Assembly (NCBI GenBank): GCA_964422615.1
Contig: CAYRBJ010000004.1
Span: 47,434-111,433, forward strand
Source: DATLWN01 sp964422615
Lineage (GTDB): Bacteria; Pseudomonadota; Zetaproteobacteria; Mariprofundales; Mariprofundaceae
DNA length: 64,000 nucleotides
Reading direction: 5' to 3'
This document shows, in pieces, positions 34,327-43,105 of the stretch (positions within the stretch are counted from its first letter, which is position 1; each line of letters begins with the position of its first letter). Below the pieces are notes generated by a model that was not told the origin of the DNA, ran no database searches, and saw nothing but the letters and a program-made list of their open reading frames with translations. The position numbers were made by a program, and so were the translations under genes.

Positions 34327-35709
34327 CTACAGCTCGAAGGCATCGCCCTTTTTGGGCATGGTAACCTGTGTGCTGCCCTTGATCTGTTCGGCGAAGCTTT
34401 TCATTGCTTCCTCATCGCCGTGCACCAGGATGGTGCGCTTGGGCTTCAGCGCCTTATGCCAAGCCAGCAGCTCGTCACGGTCTGCGTGCGCCGAGAAGCC
34501 GTTGATGGTGTACAGCTTGGCGTTGACCGGAATCTTCTCACCGAACAGTTTCACCTGCTTGACCCCGTCGACGAGGATGCGTGCCAGCGTACCCCGTGCG
34601 GCGTAGCCGACGAACACCACGCTGGAATCCTTGCGCCACAGGTTGTGCTTCAGATGGTGACGCACGCGCCCGCCGGTGCACATGCCGGAGCCGGCGAGAA
34701 TCACCGCCCCGCCGGCCAGACGGTTCAGGGCCCTGGATTCATCGGTCTGGCGCGTGAAATGGATGCTCGGCAGCGCGAACGGATCCTTGCCTTTGGCGAA
34801 CAGCTCCTTCGCCTCCGCATCGTAGCATTCGGGGTGGTGGCGGAAGATATCTGTGGCCGAGATGGCCATCGGCGAATCGAGGAACACCGGCAGCCCGCGC
34901 GGCAGGTGGCCGTCCTCGATGCCCTCGCGCAGGAAATACAGCAGCTCTTGCGCGCGCTCCAGGGCGAAGGTCGGGATGATGACATTGCCGCCGCGCGCCA
35001 TGGTGTCGGTGACGGCATCGTACAATTCCTGTACCGATGGGGCGGGCGCCTTGTGCAGGCGGTCGCCGTAGGTGGTTTCCATGATCACGACATCGGCGGC
35101 CGGTGGCAGTTTCGGGTCACGCAGGATCGGATGGCCGTTGCTGCCGAGATCGCCGGAGAAAATCACCGATTGCGGCTTGGCCCCTTTCTGCTCGATACGG
35201 ATTGAGGCCGAGCCGAGGATGTGGCCGGCATCGTAAAAGATGGCGCTGAGGTTTGCCGTCAGCTCAATCGGCTCCCCGTATGACGCCGTACGTCCGAAGT
35301 GTCCCATGGCATTCAGCGCGGACAGGGTCGTGTACAGCGGTTCCGGCGGCGTTTCGCCGTGGCGGTGGGCATGGCGGGCATGGCGCTCCGCCTCTTCCTC
35401 CTGCAGGTGCGCGGAGTCGAGCATCACCACGCGCGCCAGCTCGTGGGTGGCCGCCGTGGCGATGATCTCGCCGCGAAAGCCGCGGTCGACCAGCAGCGGG
35501 ATGCGCCCGCAGTGGTCGAGGTGGGCGTGGGTCAGCAGCAGGATGTCGATGGACGCCGGATCGAAGCCGAAATCGTCGGCATTCTCCTCAGCAAGCTCGC
35601 GTCCACCCTGGTATAAGCCGCAATCGACAAGAATGCGCGCACCATCGGCCTCGATCATGTGACAGGAGCCGGTGACGTTGCGGTCGGCACCGTGAAAGGA
35701 AAGTTTCAT
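34327..35709 (-). CDS. Metallo-beta-lactamase/beta-CASP RNA exonuclease-like protein
   Basis: A 460-residue protein of the CPSF73/Ysh1-like MBL family. Metal motif THAHLDHCGR (about residues 62-71), further His/Asp ligands at YDAGHILGSA and VIFSGDLGSNG, a beta-CASP insertion (about 190-375), AGSGMCTGGRVRHHL, and C-terminal RMMBL motifs INGFSAHADRDELL and VHGDEEAMKSFAE. Such bacterial proteins are predicted RNA endo- or exonucleases. AAGGAT precedes the ATG. It follows the HhH gene on the same strand. Confidence 0.93.
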   Translation of the reverse strand: MKLSFHGADRNVTGSCHMIEADGARILVDCGLYQGGRELAEENADDFGFDPASIDILLLTHAHLDHCGRIPLLVDRGFRGEIIATAATHELARVVMLDSAHLQEEEAERHARHAHRHGETPPEPLYTTLSALNAMGHFGRTASYGEPIELTANLSAIFYDAGHILGSASIRIEQKGAKPQSVIFSGDLGSNGHPILRDPKLPPAADVVIMETTYGDRLHKAPAPSVQELYDAVTDTMARGGNVIIPTFALERAQELLYFLREGIEDGHLPRGLPVFLDSPMAISATDIFRHHPECYDAEAKELFAKGKDPFALPSIHFTRQTDESRALNRLAGGAVILAGSGMCTGGRVRHHLKHNLWRKDSSVVFVGYAARGTLARILVDGVKQVKLFGEKIPVNAKLYTINGFSAHADRDELLAWHKALKPKRTILVHGDEEAMKSFAEQIKGSTQVTMPKKGDAFEL

Positions 35710-35787
35710 GTGTTAATCCTTGCTGCAGATATAAAGCGGCTCGCCGCGCCTCCGGCCCTCGCATGCCCCCGGGGCATGGCTGGCTGC

Positions 35788-36072
35788 TCAGCTCTTCTTC
35801 TTTTTCTTCTTCTTCTTCTTTTTGTCCTTCTTCTTGGCGTCCTTGCCCTTTTTCGGCTTGTCGGCCTTTTTGGACTTCTTGGGCTTGTCGTCCTTCAGGG
35901 CGGCGGCGGCCTCGATCGTGGCGGCTGCGCGCTTTTCGCCGAATCCCGGTACCTGCATCAGTCCCTTGGCGCCACCCTTGACGAGCGCCTTCACCGAATC
36001 GATGCCGTGCTCGGCCAGCAGGGCGGCGGTGCTGTCGCCGATGCCTGGGATATCGGTCAGTGCGTGTTTCAT
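35788..36072 (-). CDS. Helix-hairpin-helix protein with poly-lysine tail
   Basis: A 94-residue protein. Residues 1-60 carry two helix-hairpin-helix motifs (TDIPGIGDSTAALLAEHGI and LMQVPGFGEKRAAATIEAA), a non-specific DNA-binding fold. Residues 61-94 are almost all Lys with Asp/Ser and include ten consecutive lysines near the end. The tail resembles those of histone-like or nucleoid-associated proteins. GGAGGGGGAGGG precedes the ATG. The tail is encoded by an AAG/AAA triplet-rich tract that may change length by slippage in frame. No function is established. Confidence 0.85.
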   Translation of the reverse strand: MKHALTDIPGIGDSTAALLAEHGIDSVKALVKGGAKGLMQVPGFGEKRAAATIEAAAALKDDKPKKSKKADKPKKGKDAKKKDKKKKKKKKKKS

Positions 36073-36227
36073 GGCCCTCCCCCTCCACGAGGCTCGTCGT
36101 CCCTTCCCTGTAGGAACCCGAAAGTAAACACTCTACACACCGAGATGACAAGGCGACGACAGTGTGCCTGGCGTTGACGCCCATGGATTGGGACGTGCGG
36201 CTGGTCCATACTGCCGGCGGAGGCAGC

Positions 36228-37964
36228 ATGCACGACCCCGACGAGCCGAAGCACGGCCCGGCATCCCATCCGGAACATAGCGATATTGCGGAGCGCCTGA
36301 CCGCCATCGAACGGCGGCTGGCGGCGCTGGAAGCAAGACAGGCCGCCGGCAGACCGTCGGCAGGCGCTCCGGTACCACCGCCGCAGGCCGCGCCGGTTAC
36401 ACACGGCGGACATGCATTCGAGGTTAGCGAACGCTGGCTGCAGCGACTCGGCATCGCCCTGCTACTGTTCGGATTGGCCTTCCTGTTCAAGTACTCGATC
36501 GATCGCGCCTGGCTCACTCCGTGGGTACGCGTTGGGATCGTGATGGTCGCCGGAGGCACACTGTTGGCGCTGGCCTGGCGTTTCGCTGGCCCGCGCCAGC
36601 TGTTGGCGCGCACGCTGGCCGGCGGCGGCATCGCTTGCCTCTACGGCGCGATATTCGCCGCCTTCGAGCTTTACCATCTTGTCGGCTACATTCCTGCCTT
36701 CGCCGGCATGCTGCTGGTCACTGCCGCCGCCTTTGCTCTCGCCCTGGGCCGCATCGGGGTACCGATGGCAGCGCTGGGCACCGTCGGCGGTTTCGCCACA
36801 CCCTTCGTGCTCTACACCGATCAGGAGAATGTCACCGGTCTGCTGTTCTATGCGGCGTTGCTGACGCTGGGTGGGCTCGGTATCTACCTGCGTCATCGCT
36901 GGCGCTCGCTGCTGTGGCTGACGGTCATCGGAGCCTGGTCGGTGGTGCTGGGGGCGTTCCTCGCCTCCCGTCATAGCGTATTCGGCCTGCCCGACCCGGA
37001 TGCGTTGCCGCCATTGCGTCTGGCGGTGATCGGCTTCTGGCTGGCCTTCGCCATGCTGCCGCTGCGCGGTTGGCGGCAGGGTGTCGAGAACGCCGCCGAA
37101 ACGCCGCTGGTCATGACAACGCCGGTAGTGGGGCTGATATTCTGCGAGCAGCTGTGGACGCTGGACGACGGCCGCTGGGCCGCCATCTGGGGCGGGGTAG
37201 CCATCGTCTATGCCGGCATCGCCTGGGCGATCCGGCGCCTGCCGCTGCTGTGCTGGCTGCAGATGCTGGTGGCGGTCATGCTGCTCGCGGTGGGTCTGTG
37301 GCACGTGCTTGGCGAGGACATGCTGCTGCTGGCCGTGTCTTCCGAAGCCATCGTGCTGATGGCGCTGGCGCGAAGGCTGCACTCACCATGGCCGCGGCGG
37401 ATGGCACATGCGCTGTTCGCAGCCAGCCTGTATGTCGTGTTCTGGCGGCTGTTCCAGCACCCGGCGCACGGCATACCCTTCGTCAACCGCCAGGCGCTGA
37501 CGGATCTGGACGTGCTTGGGCTGGCGGTGATCGCCGCCTGGTTGTCCGGCAGAAGCGGACGGGATCTGTACGCCATCTCGGTATATGCCGGACTGCTGGC
37601 GCTGGCCTACCGAGAATTCTCCGGACTTACCAATGGCCAGGCCTGGGTCAGCGCTGCCTGGGCCATGTGTGGGGCGGCGCTACTGATTGGCGCATTGCGC
37701 AGCAACCATGCCAGCATGCGCCGGCTGGCCATGGGCACGCTGGTGCTGGTGGCGGCGAAGCTGTTGCTGGTCGATCTCAGTCATATCGGCGCGGTGTGGC
37801 GCATCCTGATCAGCGCCGGCCTTGGTGCGATGTTCCTGCTGCTCAGCTATGTGCTGCCCTCGCTCGCCCGCCGTTTCTCCACAACCGTGCAACCGGAGCG
37901 TGCGGCGGGCGGTGAAGAAAAAGAGGGGCTTGGAAACGAGGAGGAGCAGGAACCCGAGACTTGA
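36228..37964 (+). CDS. DUF2339 polytopic membrane protein
   Basis: A protein of about 578 residues. A short cytoplasmic N-terminus with a coiled coil (AERLTAIERRLAALEARQ) and a Pro-rich linker precedes a dense array of about 16-18 hydrophobic helices (about 75-560) and an acidic C-terminal tail. It matches the DUF2339 family, whose function is unknown. ATG 36228 is preceded by GGAGG and preferred over an open upstream stretch from 36162. It is convergent with ychF 29 bp away. Confidence 0.85.
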   Translation: MHDPDEPKHGPASHPEHSDIAERLTAIERRLAALEARQAAGRPSAGAPVPPPQAAPVTHGGHAFEVSERWLQRLGIALLLFGLAFLFKYSIDRAWLTPWVRVGIVMVAGGTLLALAWRFAGPRQLLARTLAGGGIACLYGAIFAAFELYHLVGYIPAFAGMLLVTAAAFALALGRIGVPMAALGTVGGFATPFVLYTDQENVTGLLFYAALLTLGGLGIYLRHRWRSLLWLTVIGAWSVVLGAFLASRHSVFGLPDPDALPPLRLAVIGFWLAFAMLPLRGWRQGVENAAETPLVMTTPVVGLIFCEQLWTLDDGRWAAIWGGVAIVYAGIAWAIRRLPLLCWLQMLVAVMLLAVGLWHVLGEDMLLLAVSSEAIVLMALARRLHSPWPRRMAHALFAASLYVVFWRLFQHPAHGIPFVNRQALTDLDVLGLAVIAAWLSGRSGRDLYAISVYAGLLALAYREFSGLTNGQAWVSAAWAMCGAALLIGALRSNHASMRRLAMGTLVLVAAKLLLVDLSHIGAVWRILISAGLGAMFLLLSYVLPSLARRFSTTVQPERAAGGEEKEGLGNEEEQEPET

Positions 37965-37993
37965 GCGGCTAAGAAGTGAAGCGTTGGCGTCGG

Positions 37994-39088
37994 CTAGACA
38001 TTGAAACGGAAATGCATCACGTCGCCATCCTTGACGACGTAGTCCTTGCCCTCCAGGCGCATCTTGCCCGCCTCCTTGGCCTTGGCCTCGCCGCCGCAGG
38101 CGATGAAGTCGTCATAGGCGATGGTCTCGGCCCGGATGAAACCCTTCTCGAAATCGGTGTGGATCACCGCCGCCGCCTTCGGCGCGGTATCACCGCGGTG
38201 GATGGTCCAGGCGCGCACCTCCTTGACCCCGGCCGTGAAATAGGTGATCAGGCTCAGCAGCGCATAGGCCTCGCGGATCACCGTATTCAGCCCGGGCTCA
38301 CTAAGCCCCAGGTCAGCAAGGAATTCGTCGCGGCTGTCCGCATCCATCGGTGCCAGCTCCGACTCGATCTGCGCCGACACCACGGCCATGCACGAGTTCT
38401 CCTCGGATGCGAACCGGGCCACCTGCGCCGAGTATTCGTTGCCTTCGGGGAGTGAACCGTCGTCGACATTGGCGATGTACAGCACCGGCTTGGCGCTGAG
38501 CAGACACAGCTCGCGTAAGGTCTCCAGGGCGTCGGCGGCCAGCTTCTGGCGGCGTACCGGCACCCCGTTCTCCAGCCCGTCGTACACCTGCTGGTACAGC
38601 GCCTGCACCGATTTCGCATCCTTGTCGCCGGCGCGCGCCACCTTCTCCACGCGTGTCAGCGCCTTCTGCACGGTGTCCAGATCGCGCAGCATCAACTCGG
38701 TGTCGATGACGCCGATGTCGGACAGCGGATCGACCTTGCCCGCCACATGCACGACGTTCTCGTCGCCGAAACAGCGCACCACATGGGCAATGGCAGCGCA
38801 TTCGCGGATGTTGGCCAGAAACTGGTTGCCCAGGCCCTCGCCCTTGGAGGCGCCGGCCACCAGCCCGGCGATGTCAACGAACTCGACCACCGCATGCTGG
38901 ATGGCCTGCGGCTTGACGATGGCCGCCAGCGCATCGACGCGCGGATCGGGTACCGGCACGATGCCGACATTGGGATCGATGGTGCAGAAGGGGTAGTTGG
39001 CCGCCTCGGCGCCGCCGCCGGCCAGGGCGTTGAACAATGTGGATTTGCCGACGTTGGGAAGGCCCACGATACCGATGCTCAGTGCCAT
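37994..39088 (-). CDS. ychF: Redox-regulated GTPase/ATPase YchF (Obg family)
   Basis: A 364-residue P-loop protein that prefers ATP and binds ribosomes. G1 is GIVGLPNVGKSTLFNAL, the NPNVG segment follows, G3 is VDIAGLVAGASKGEGLGNQFL, and the C-terminal TGS domain ends RLEGKDYVVKDGDVMHFRF. It is the last gene of the prs-rplY-pth-ychF run, a conserved order. Confidence 0.97.
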   Translation of the reverse strand: MALSIGIVGLPNVGKSTLFNALAGGGAEAANYPFCTIDPNVGIVPVPDPRVDALAAIVKPQAIQHAVVEFVDIAGLVAGASKGEGLGNQFLANIRECAAIAHVVRCFGDENVVHVAGKVDPLSDIGVIDTELMLRDLDTVQKALTRVEKVARAGDKDAKSVQALYQQVYDGLENGVPVRRQKLAADALETLRELCLLSAKPVLYIANVDDGSLPEGNEYSAQVARFASEENSCMAVVSAQIESELAPMDADSRDEFLADLGLSEPGLNTVIREAYALLSLITYFTAGVKEVRAWTIHRGDTAPKAAAVIHTDFEKGFIRAETIAYDDFIACGGEAKAKEAGKMRLEGKDYVVKDGDVMHFRFNV

Positions 39089-39122
39089 GCGATCTCTCCC
39101 GACAGGAATGCTTGCCTAGCCC

Positions 39123-39704
39123 TCACGGCCTCGGCTCCAGCGCCAGATGGATGCGGTTGGCGGCGCGTGCCAGATCGCCCGCGAGGATCGCCGGCAGTTC
39201 GTCCACGATGGCGGCGATGGCCGCCTGTTCGCACTGCCGATCCTCGGCTGCGGCCCGGCCCAGTACCCACGGTGTGACATCGCCGCCTGCCGGAGGACGG
39301 CCGATACCGATCTTGATGCGCGCATAGGTATCTCTGCCCAGATGCTGGTGCAGGGATTTGAGGCCGTTGTGGCCGCCATGGCCGCCGCCGTGCCTGAGGC
39401 GTGTCTTGCCGGGCGGCAGGTCGAGATCATCGTAGACGACGAACACGTCCTCGATCGGCACCTTGTAGTAGCGGGCGAGCGGGGCCACGGCCTCGCCGCT
39501 GTTGTTCATAAAGGTTTGTGGCTTGACCAGCAGCACGCGCCGGCCGTCAAACTCCCAGGCCGCTACCTCGGCATGGAAACGCGGGGCGGCGGCAAAGCGC
39601 AGCCCCTGCGTTTCGGCCAGACGGTCGAGCAGGCGGAAACCGACATTGTGCCGTGTATCCCGGTATCGATCACCAGGATTGCCCAGCCCGACCAAGAGTT
39701 GCAT
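39123..39704 (-). CDS. pth: Peptidyl-tRNA hydrolase
   Basis: A 193-residue enzyme that releases peptides from peptidyl-tRNA. It starts MQLLVGLGNPGDRYRDTRHN with the catalytic His in DTRHNVGF. KPQTFMNNSGEAV, VFVVYDDLDLPPGKTRLR (catalytic Asp) and GGGHGGHNGLKSL are all conserved. It lies 18 bp after rplY and 34 bp before ychF. Confidence 0.97.
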   Translation of the reverse strand: MQLLVGLGNPGDRYRDTRHNVGFRLLDRLAETQGLRFAAAPRFHAEVAAWEFDGRRVLLVKPQTFMNNSGEAVAPLARYYKVPIEDVFVVYDDLDLPPGKTRLRHGGGHGGHNGLKSLHQHLGRDTYARIKIGIGRPPAGGDVTPWVLGRAAAEDRQCEQAAIAAIVDELPAILAGDLARAANRIHLALEPRP

Positions 39705-39722
39705 GGACGTGCGGCCTGCGGT

Positions 39723-40358
39723 TTATTGGCCGCCAGTCTCCGGCTCCGCGGCTTGCTCAGTGCCTTCTTCCTCGGCTTCCGGCTGTGTCTCGACACGCGG
39801 GGCGGCGATGTGCACCACGGCGAAGTCTTCATCGTACGGTACCTCGACGCCGTCCGGCAGCTGGATTTCACTGATGTGGATCGAGTCGCCGACCTTGAGC
39901 CCGCTGCAGTCGATATCGATGTGGTCGGGGATGGCGTCGGCGCGGCAGTGCACGCCCAGTGTATGGCGGGTGATCTCCAGGGAGCCGCCAACGACGATGC
40001 CCGGGCATTTTTCGTAATTGATCGCATGCACCGGCACTTCCATGTCTACAATGGACTCGGAGGACACACGGAAGAAATCGATATGGGTGGCCGAATCCTT
40101 CAGCGGATCGTACTGCACGTCCTTGAGCAGCGCCTCGTTCTTGCCGCGCGCGCCCTTGACATTGATCTCGATGATGGCGGTGTGGAAATGCTCCTGGTTC
40201 AGCAGCTTGGACAGCGTCAGGGCGTCCATGATGATCGGCAGCTCCGGCTTGTCGCCGCCATAGATGACGCCGGGGAGCTTGCCGGCCCGGCGCAGGCGGC
40301 GGGATTCGGCCCGTCCGGTCTTTTCGCGCAGATCGGCTTCGATGACATAGTCAGACAT
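39723..40358 (-). CDS. rplY: 50S ribosomal protein L25 (CTC type)
   Basis: A 211-residue L25/general stress CTC protein that binds 5S rRNA. The N-terminal L25 domain reads RRLRRAGKLPGVIYGGDKPE, a beta-rich TL5-like C domain covers about 95-185, and an acidic Glu-rich tail ends it. AAGGAGG precedes the ATG. The order prs-rplY-pth-ychF is conserved in proteobacteria. Confidence 0.96.
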   Translation of the reverse strand: MSDYVIEADLREKTGRAESRRLRRAGKLPGVIYGGDKPELPIIMDALTLSKLLNQEHFHTAIIEINVKGARGKNEALLKDVQYDPLKDSATHIDFFRVSSESIVDMEVPVHAINYEKCPGIVVGGSLEITRHTLGVHCRADAIPDHIDIDCSGLKVGDSIHISEIQLPDGVEVPYDEDFAVVHIAAPRVETQPEAEEEGTEQAAEPETGGQ

Positions 40359-40467
40359 GTGTGCCTCCTTGGATGTTGCGCCGTCGGGTCGTCCCGTGAC
40401 GGCGGTGGCGGGATGATTCCCGCCGGCAGCGATCGCTCGCTGCAGAGGCGCGGCAGTCTAGGGATTT

Positions 40468-41415
40468 TTACTCGCTGTACAAGCTGGAGATGGAGCGGGC
40501 ATCGTAGATGCGGGCGATGGCCTCGGCCATCAATGGCGCCACGGACAGCACGCGCACCTTGCCGGTATCCATGATGCGCTTCGGCTGCAGGATGGTGTCG
40601 GTGACGACAAGCTCGTGCAGCGGTGAGGCGTGTAGGCGCTCGGCGGCAGGACCGGACAGCACCCCGTGCGTGACATAGGCCGATACCTTGGTGGCGCCGC
40701 GCTCGCACAGGGCGTTGACGGCGTTGCACAGGGTGCCGGCGGTGTCGGTCATGTCATCGACCAGGATGCAGTGTTTGCCTTCGATGTCGCCGATGATGTT
40801 CATCACTTCGGCCACGTTCGGGGCCGGGCGGCGCTTGTCGACGATGGCCATGTCCACATGCAGATGCTTGGCCAGGGCGCGGGCGCGCACCACACCGCCG
40901 ACGTCGGGGGAGACGATGACCACATCGTCCAGCGCGTGCTGGCGGATATCGTTCAGGATGATCGGTGCGGCATAGATGTTGTCCACGGGGATGTTGAAGA
41001 AGCCTTGGATCTGGCCGGAATGCAGGTCCAGGGTCAGCACGCGCGTGGCGCCCGCGGTGGTCAGCATGTCGGCGACGAGCTTGGCGGAGATCGGTGTGCG
41101 TCCGGCGCTCTTGCGGTCCTGGCGGGCATAGCCGAAGTAGGGGATGACGGCGCAGATCTGGCGGGCGGAGGCACGCTTGGCGGCATCGATGCAGATCAAC
41201 AGCTCCATCAGGTTGTCATTGGCCGGGGCCGAGGTGCTCTGAATGACGAATACGTCCTGGCCTCGGATGGTCTCCCTGAACTGCATGAAGATCTCGCCGT
41301 CCGAGAATCGCTGGATGTAGATCTCACCCTGGGGCAGGCCGATGTGTTCGCAGATCGCCGAAGCCAGGGGAGGGTTGGAGGTGCCTGCAAAAAGGCGAAG
41401 GCGTTTGCTGTTCAT
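40468..41415 (-). CDS. prs: Ribose-phosphate pyrophosphokinase
   Basis: A 315-residue enzyme making PRPP from ribose 5-phosphate and ATP. It has GTSNPPLASAICEHIGLP, the flag region YFGYARQDRKSAGRTPIS, and the PRPP-binding loop ILVDDMTDTAGTL. ATG 41415 is preferred to ATG 41418. It lies 205 bp downstream of tRNA-Gln on the same strand, so the tRNA is probably co-transcribed with it. Confidence 0.96.
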   Translation of the reverse strand: MNSKRLRLFAGTSNPPLASAICEHIGLPQGEIYIQRFSDGEIFMQFRETIRGQDVFVIQSTSAPANDNLMELLICIDAAKRASARQICAVIPYFGYARQDRKSAGRTPISAKLVADMLTTAGATRVLTLDLHSGQIQGFFNIPVDNIYAAPIILNDIRQHALDDVVIVSPDVGGVVRARALAKHLHVDMAIVDKRRPAPNVAEVMNIIGDIEGKHCILVDDMTDTAGTLCNAVNALCERGATKVSAYVTHGVLSGPAAERLHASPLHELVVTDTILQPKRIMDTGKVRVLSVAPLMAEAIARIYDARSISSLYSE

Positions 41416-41463
41416 CACGGCGACGGCTCCTGTATCGTGTCAGACCGACAAGCATAGTCAAAA

Positions 41464-41482
41464 CTGGCTGGGGCGGCAGGAT
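41464..41482. repeat. 19-bp copy of the tRNA-Gln 3' end
   Basis: The 19 bases at 41464-41482 are identical to 41620-41638, which cover the 3' terminus of tRNA-Gln (CCA, acceptor strand, start of T-arm) plus one base. The copies are in direct orientation 156 bp apart and flank a GC-rich non-coding stretch with short hairpins. The pattern resembles a left-over attachment-site duplication or a partial tRNA duplication. Confidence 0.75.
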
Positions 41483-41620
41483 GATGCGGCGCTTCGCGCC
41501 TTACCCCTGCGGGGCCGGCGTTGCGCTGCTCCGCCGTTGCCTCGCTCCGCTCAGCTCGAACCTTCACGGTTCTCATCCTGCCTTCCCGTGCTTCGCCGAA
41601 GCTCGGCTTCAGCAAATGTC

Positions 41621-41695
41621 TGGCTGGGGCGGCAGGATTCGAACCTACGCATGACGGGATCAAAACCCGTTGCCTTACCGCTTGGCTACGCCCCA
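41621..41695 (-). tRNA. tRNA-Gln (anticodon TTG)
   Basis: A 75-nt gene with CCA encoded. On the leftward strand it begins TGGGGCGTAGCCAAGCGGTA and ends GCCCCAGCCA. The acceptor stem TGGGGCG/CGCCCCA pairs fully. The anticodon stem ACGGG/CCCGT closes the loop TTTTGAT with anticodon TTG at 41663-41661. The T-arm is GGTTCGAATCC. The first 21 nt also encode the end of ispE. Confidence 0.97.
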
Positions 41696-42559
41696 AACTT
41701 CATCCCGCAGGGGATGAAAGCGTCCGATGCGTCCTACATGCGTCCAGGTGGCCAACCCGCGACGCCTAAGGCTATCCGCCAAGCCCCGGCCTGTCTCGAC
41801 ATCGTCGACCAGCGCCACACAGGTGCTGCCGCTGCCGCTCATCCATGCCGGGGATGCCGCTTGGCGCATGGCGGCGAGTAGCCGCGAAAGCGCCGGTGAC
41901 ATGCCGATGGCCACGGGCTCGAGATCATTCTCACCGATGGCATTGCCGCTGACGGCAGTGGCCCGTTCCGAACGGGCGGCGATGGTATCGGTCACAGGCT
42001 TGTTGTGCAACGCGTCGAAGCGCCGGAACACCTCGGCGGTGGACAGGCCCTTGCCCGGATGAGCCAGTACGACGGTGGTATCCGGCAACGGCGCTGGATA
42101 GGGCGTGAGTTCCTCGCCAGCTCCATGGGCGTGGCTGGCCTCGCCGAACAGGAAACAGGGGATGTCGGCTCCAAGCGGAGCGGCGAGCCGGATCAGTTCA
42201 TCGGTCGGCAGGTGCAGGCCCCACAGGTGGTTGGCCACCCATAGGGCCGTGGCGGCATCCGAGGAGCCGCCGCCCAGCCCGCCCTGCTCAGGCAGTTGCT
42301 TGTCGATATGCACCCGCATACCCGCGGCGATGCCGTAATTGGCGGCCAGGGCCACCAGCACCCGATGCACCAGGTTCGCCGGTCCCGACAGATGCGGCCG
42401 GGAGCAGCTGACCTCAATCGAGGGTGCCGCGGCCATGTGTAGATGATCGGCGATGTCCACGAATGCGAAACTGGTATCCAGCGCATGACGACCGTCCGGC
42501 AGCATGCCGCCGACATGCAGATGCAGGTTGATCTTGGCCGGTGCCGGAAAGCTCTGCAC
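41675..42559 (-). CDS. ispE: 4-diphosphocytidyl-2-C-methyl-D-erythritol kinase
   Basis: A GHMP kinase of about 294 residues in the MEP isoprenoid pathway. It begins at GTG 42559 (MQSFPAPAKINLHLHVGG), 9 bp after lolB. The ATP motif is PEQGGLGGGSSDAATAL, and the C-terminal GHMP motif is AWMSGSGSTCVAL. The last six codons and the stop (WGVAKR-stop) are read from the first 21 nt of the downstream tRNA-Gln gene, so the protein's C-terminus is dictated by tRNA sequence. Order lolB-ispE-tRNA-prs is conserved in many gammaproteobacteria. Confidence 0.94.
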   Translation of the reverse strand: MQSFPAPAKINLHLHVGGMLPDGRHALDTSFAFVDIADHLHMAAAPSIEVSCSRPHLSGPANLVHRVLVALAANYGIAAGMRVHIDKQLPEQGGLGGGSSDAATALWVANHLWGLHLPTDELIRLAAPLGADIPCFLFGEASHAHGAGEELTPYPAPLPDTTVVLAHPGKGLSTAEVFRRFDALHNKPVTDTIAARSERATAVSGNAIGENDLEPVAIGMSPALSRLLAAMRQAASPAWMSGSGSTCVALVDDVETGRGLADSLRRRGLATWTHVGRIGRFHPLRDEVWGVAKR

Positions 42560-42567
42560 GGTGTCGT

Positions 42568-43101
42568 CTACGGGGCACCGATCAGCAGGATGGCGCGATT
42601 GCCGTGCAACATGTCCATCAGCGTCAGACGCCGGGCGGCACCATTCCAGGCGATGTGAATGATATCGCCATGCAAATGTGCCTCCCACCGGTCCGGGCCG
42701 ATGGGCCGGAACTGTGCAGGCATGTGTCCGAGCAGGATGGCAGCCAACTGGCGGGGCGGGATGGCGATGCCGTAGGCGGCCAGATCAGCTTCGCTGATGG
42801 ACCGGTGTGGGTGCGCGGGATCCTGGTTGTCGCTCAGCTGCAGATCGTCGCCGTGCCATGTCAGTTCGATGATGCGACCGGAGGCCGCATGCGTCAGCCT
42901 CAGCCAGCCGGCGGCCGGCGTGGCAGCCTTCCAGTCGATCTCGACCTGCCAGCGCCGTTCGGGCTGGATGACGATCAGCCGTCCGGAGAAAGCCGGGTAA
43001 GGGCCGATATGGGAGGCCGTACCCGTGGGCGGCCGCTGGATGGCGCAGCCGGCCAGCCAGACCAGCAACGCCAGGATCAGGAATGGGCGCAGGCGGGGCA
43101 A
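42568..43101 (-). CDS. lolB: Outer-membrane lipoprotein receptor LolB
   Basis: A 177-residue lipoprotein. The signal and lipobox LAGC put Cys at about residue 19. The rest fits the LolB half-barrel fold (FSGRLIVIQPERRWQVEIDW, GWLRLTHAASGRIIELTW). LolB accepts lipoproteins from LolA and inserts them in the outer membrane. It follows the TPR lipoprotein gene with a 4-bp gap and precedes ispE. Confidence 0.9.
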   Translation of the reverse strand: MPRLRPFLILALLVWLAGCAIQRPPTGTASHIGPYPAFSGRLIVIQPERRWQVEIDWKAATPAAGWLRLTHAASGRIIELTWHGDDLQLSDNQDPAHPHRSISEADLAAYGIAIPPRQLAAILLGHMPAQFRPIGPDRWEAHLHGDIIHIAWNGAARRLTLMDMLHGNRAILLIGAP

Positions 43102-43105
43102 GGCC

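Noticed and set aside
35788..35860. CTT-rich tract considered as a phase-variation switch
   Set aside because: The tract is mostly triplets, so slippage by units would stay in frame and alter tail length rather than switch the gene off. Kept only as part of the HhH finding.
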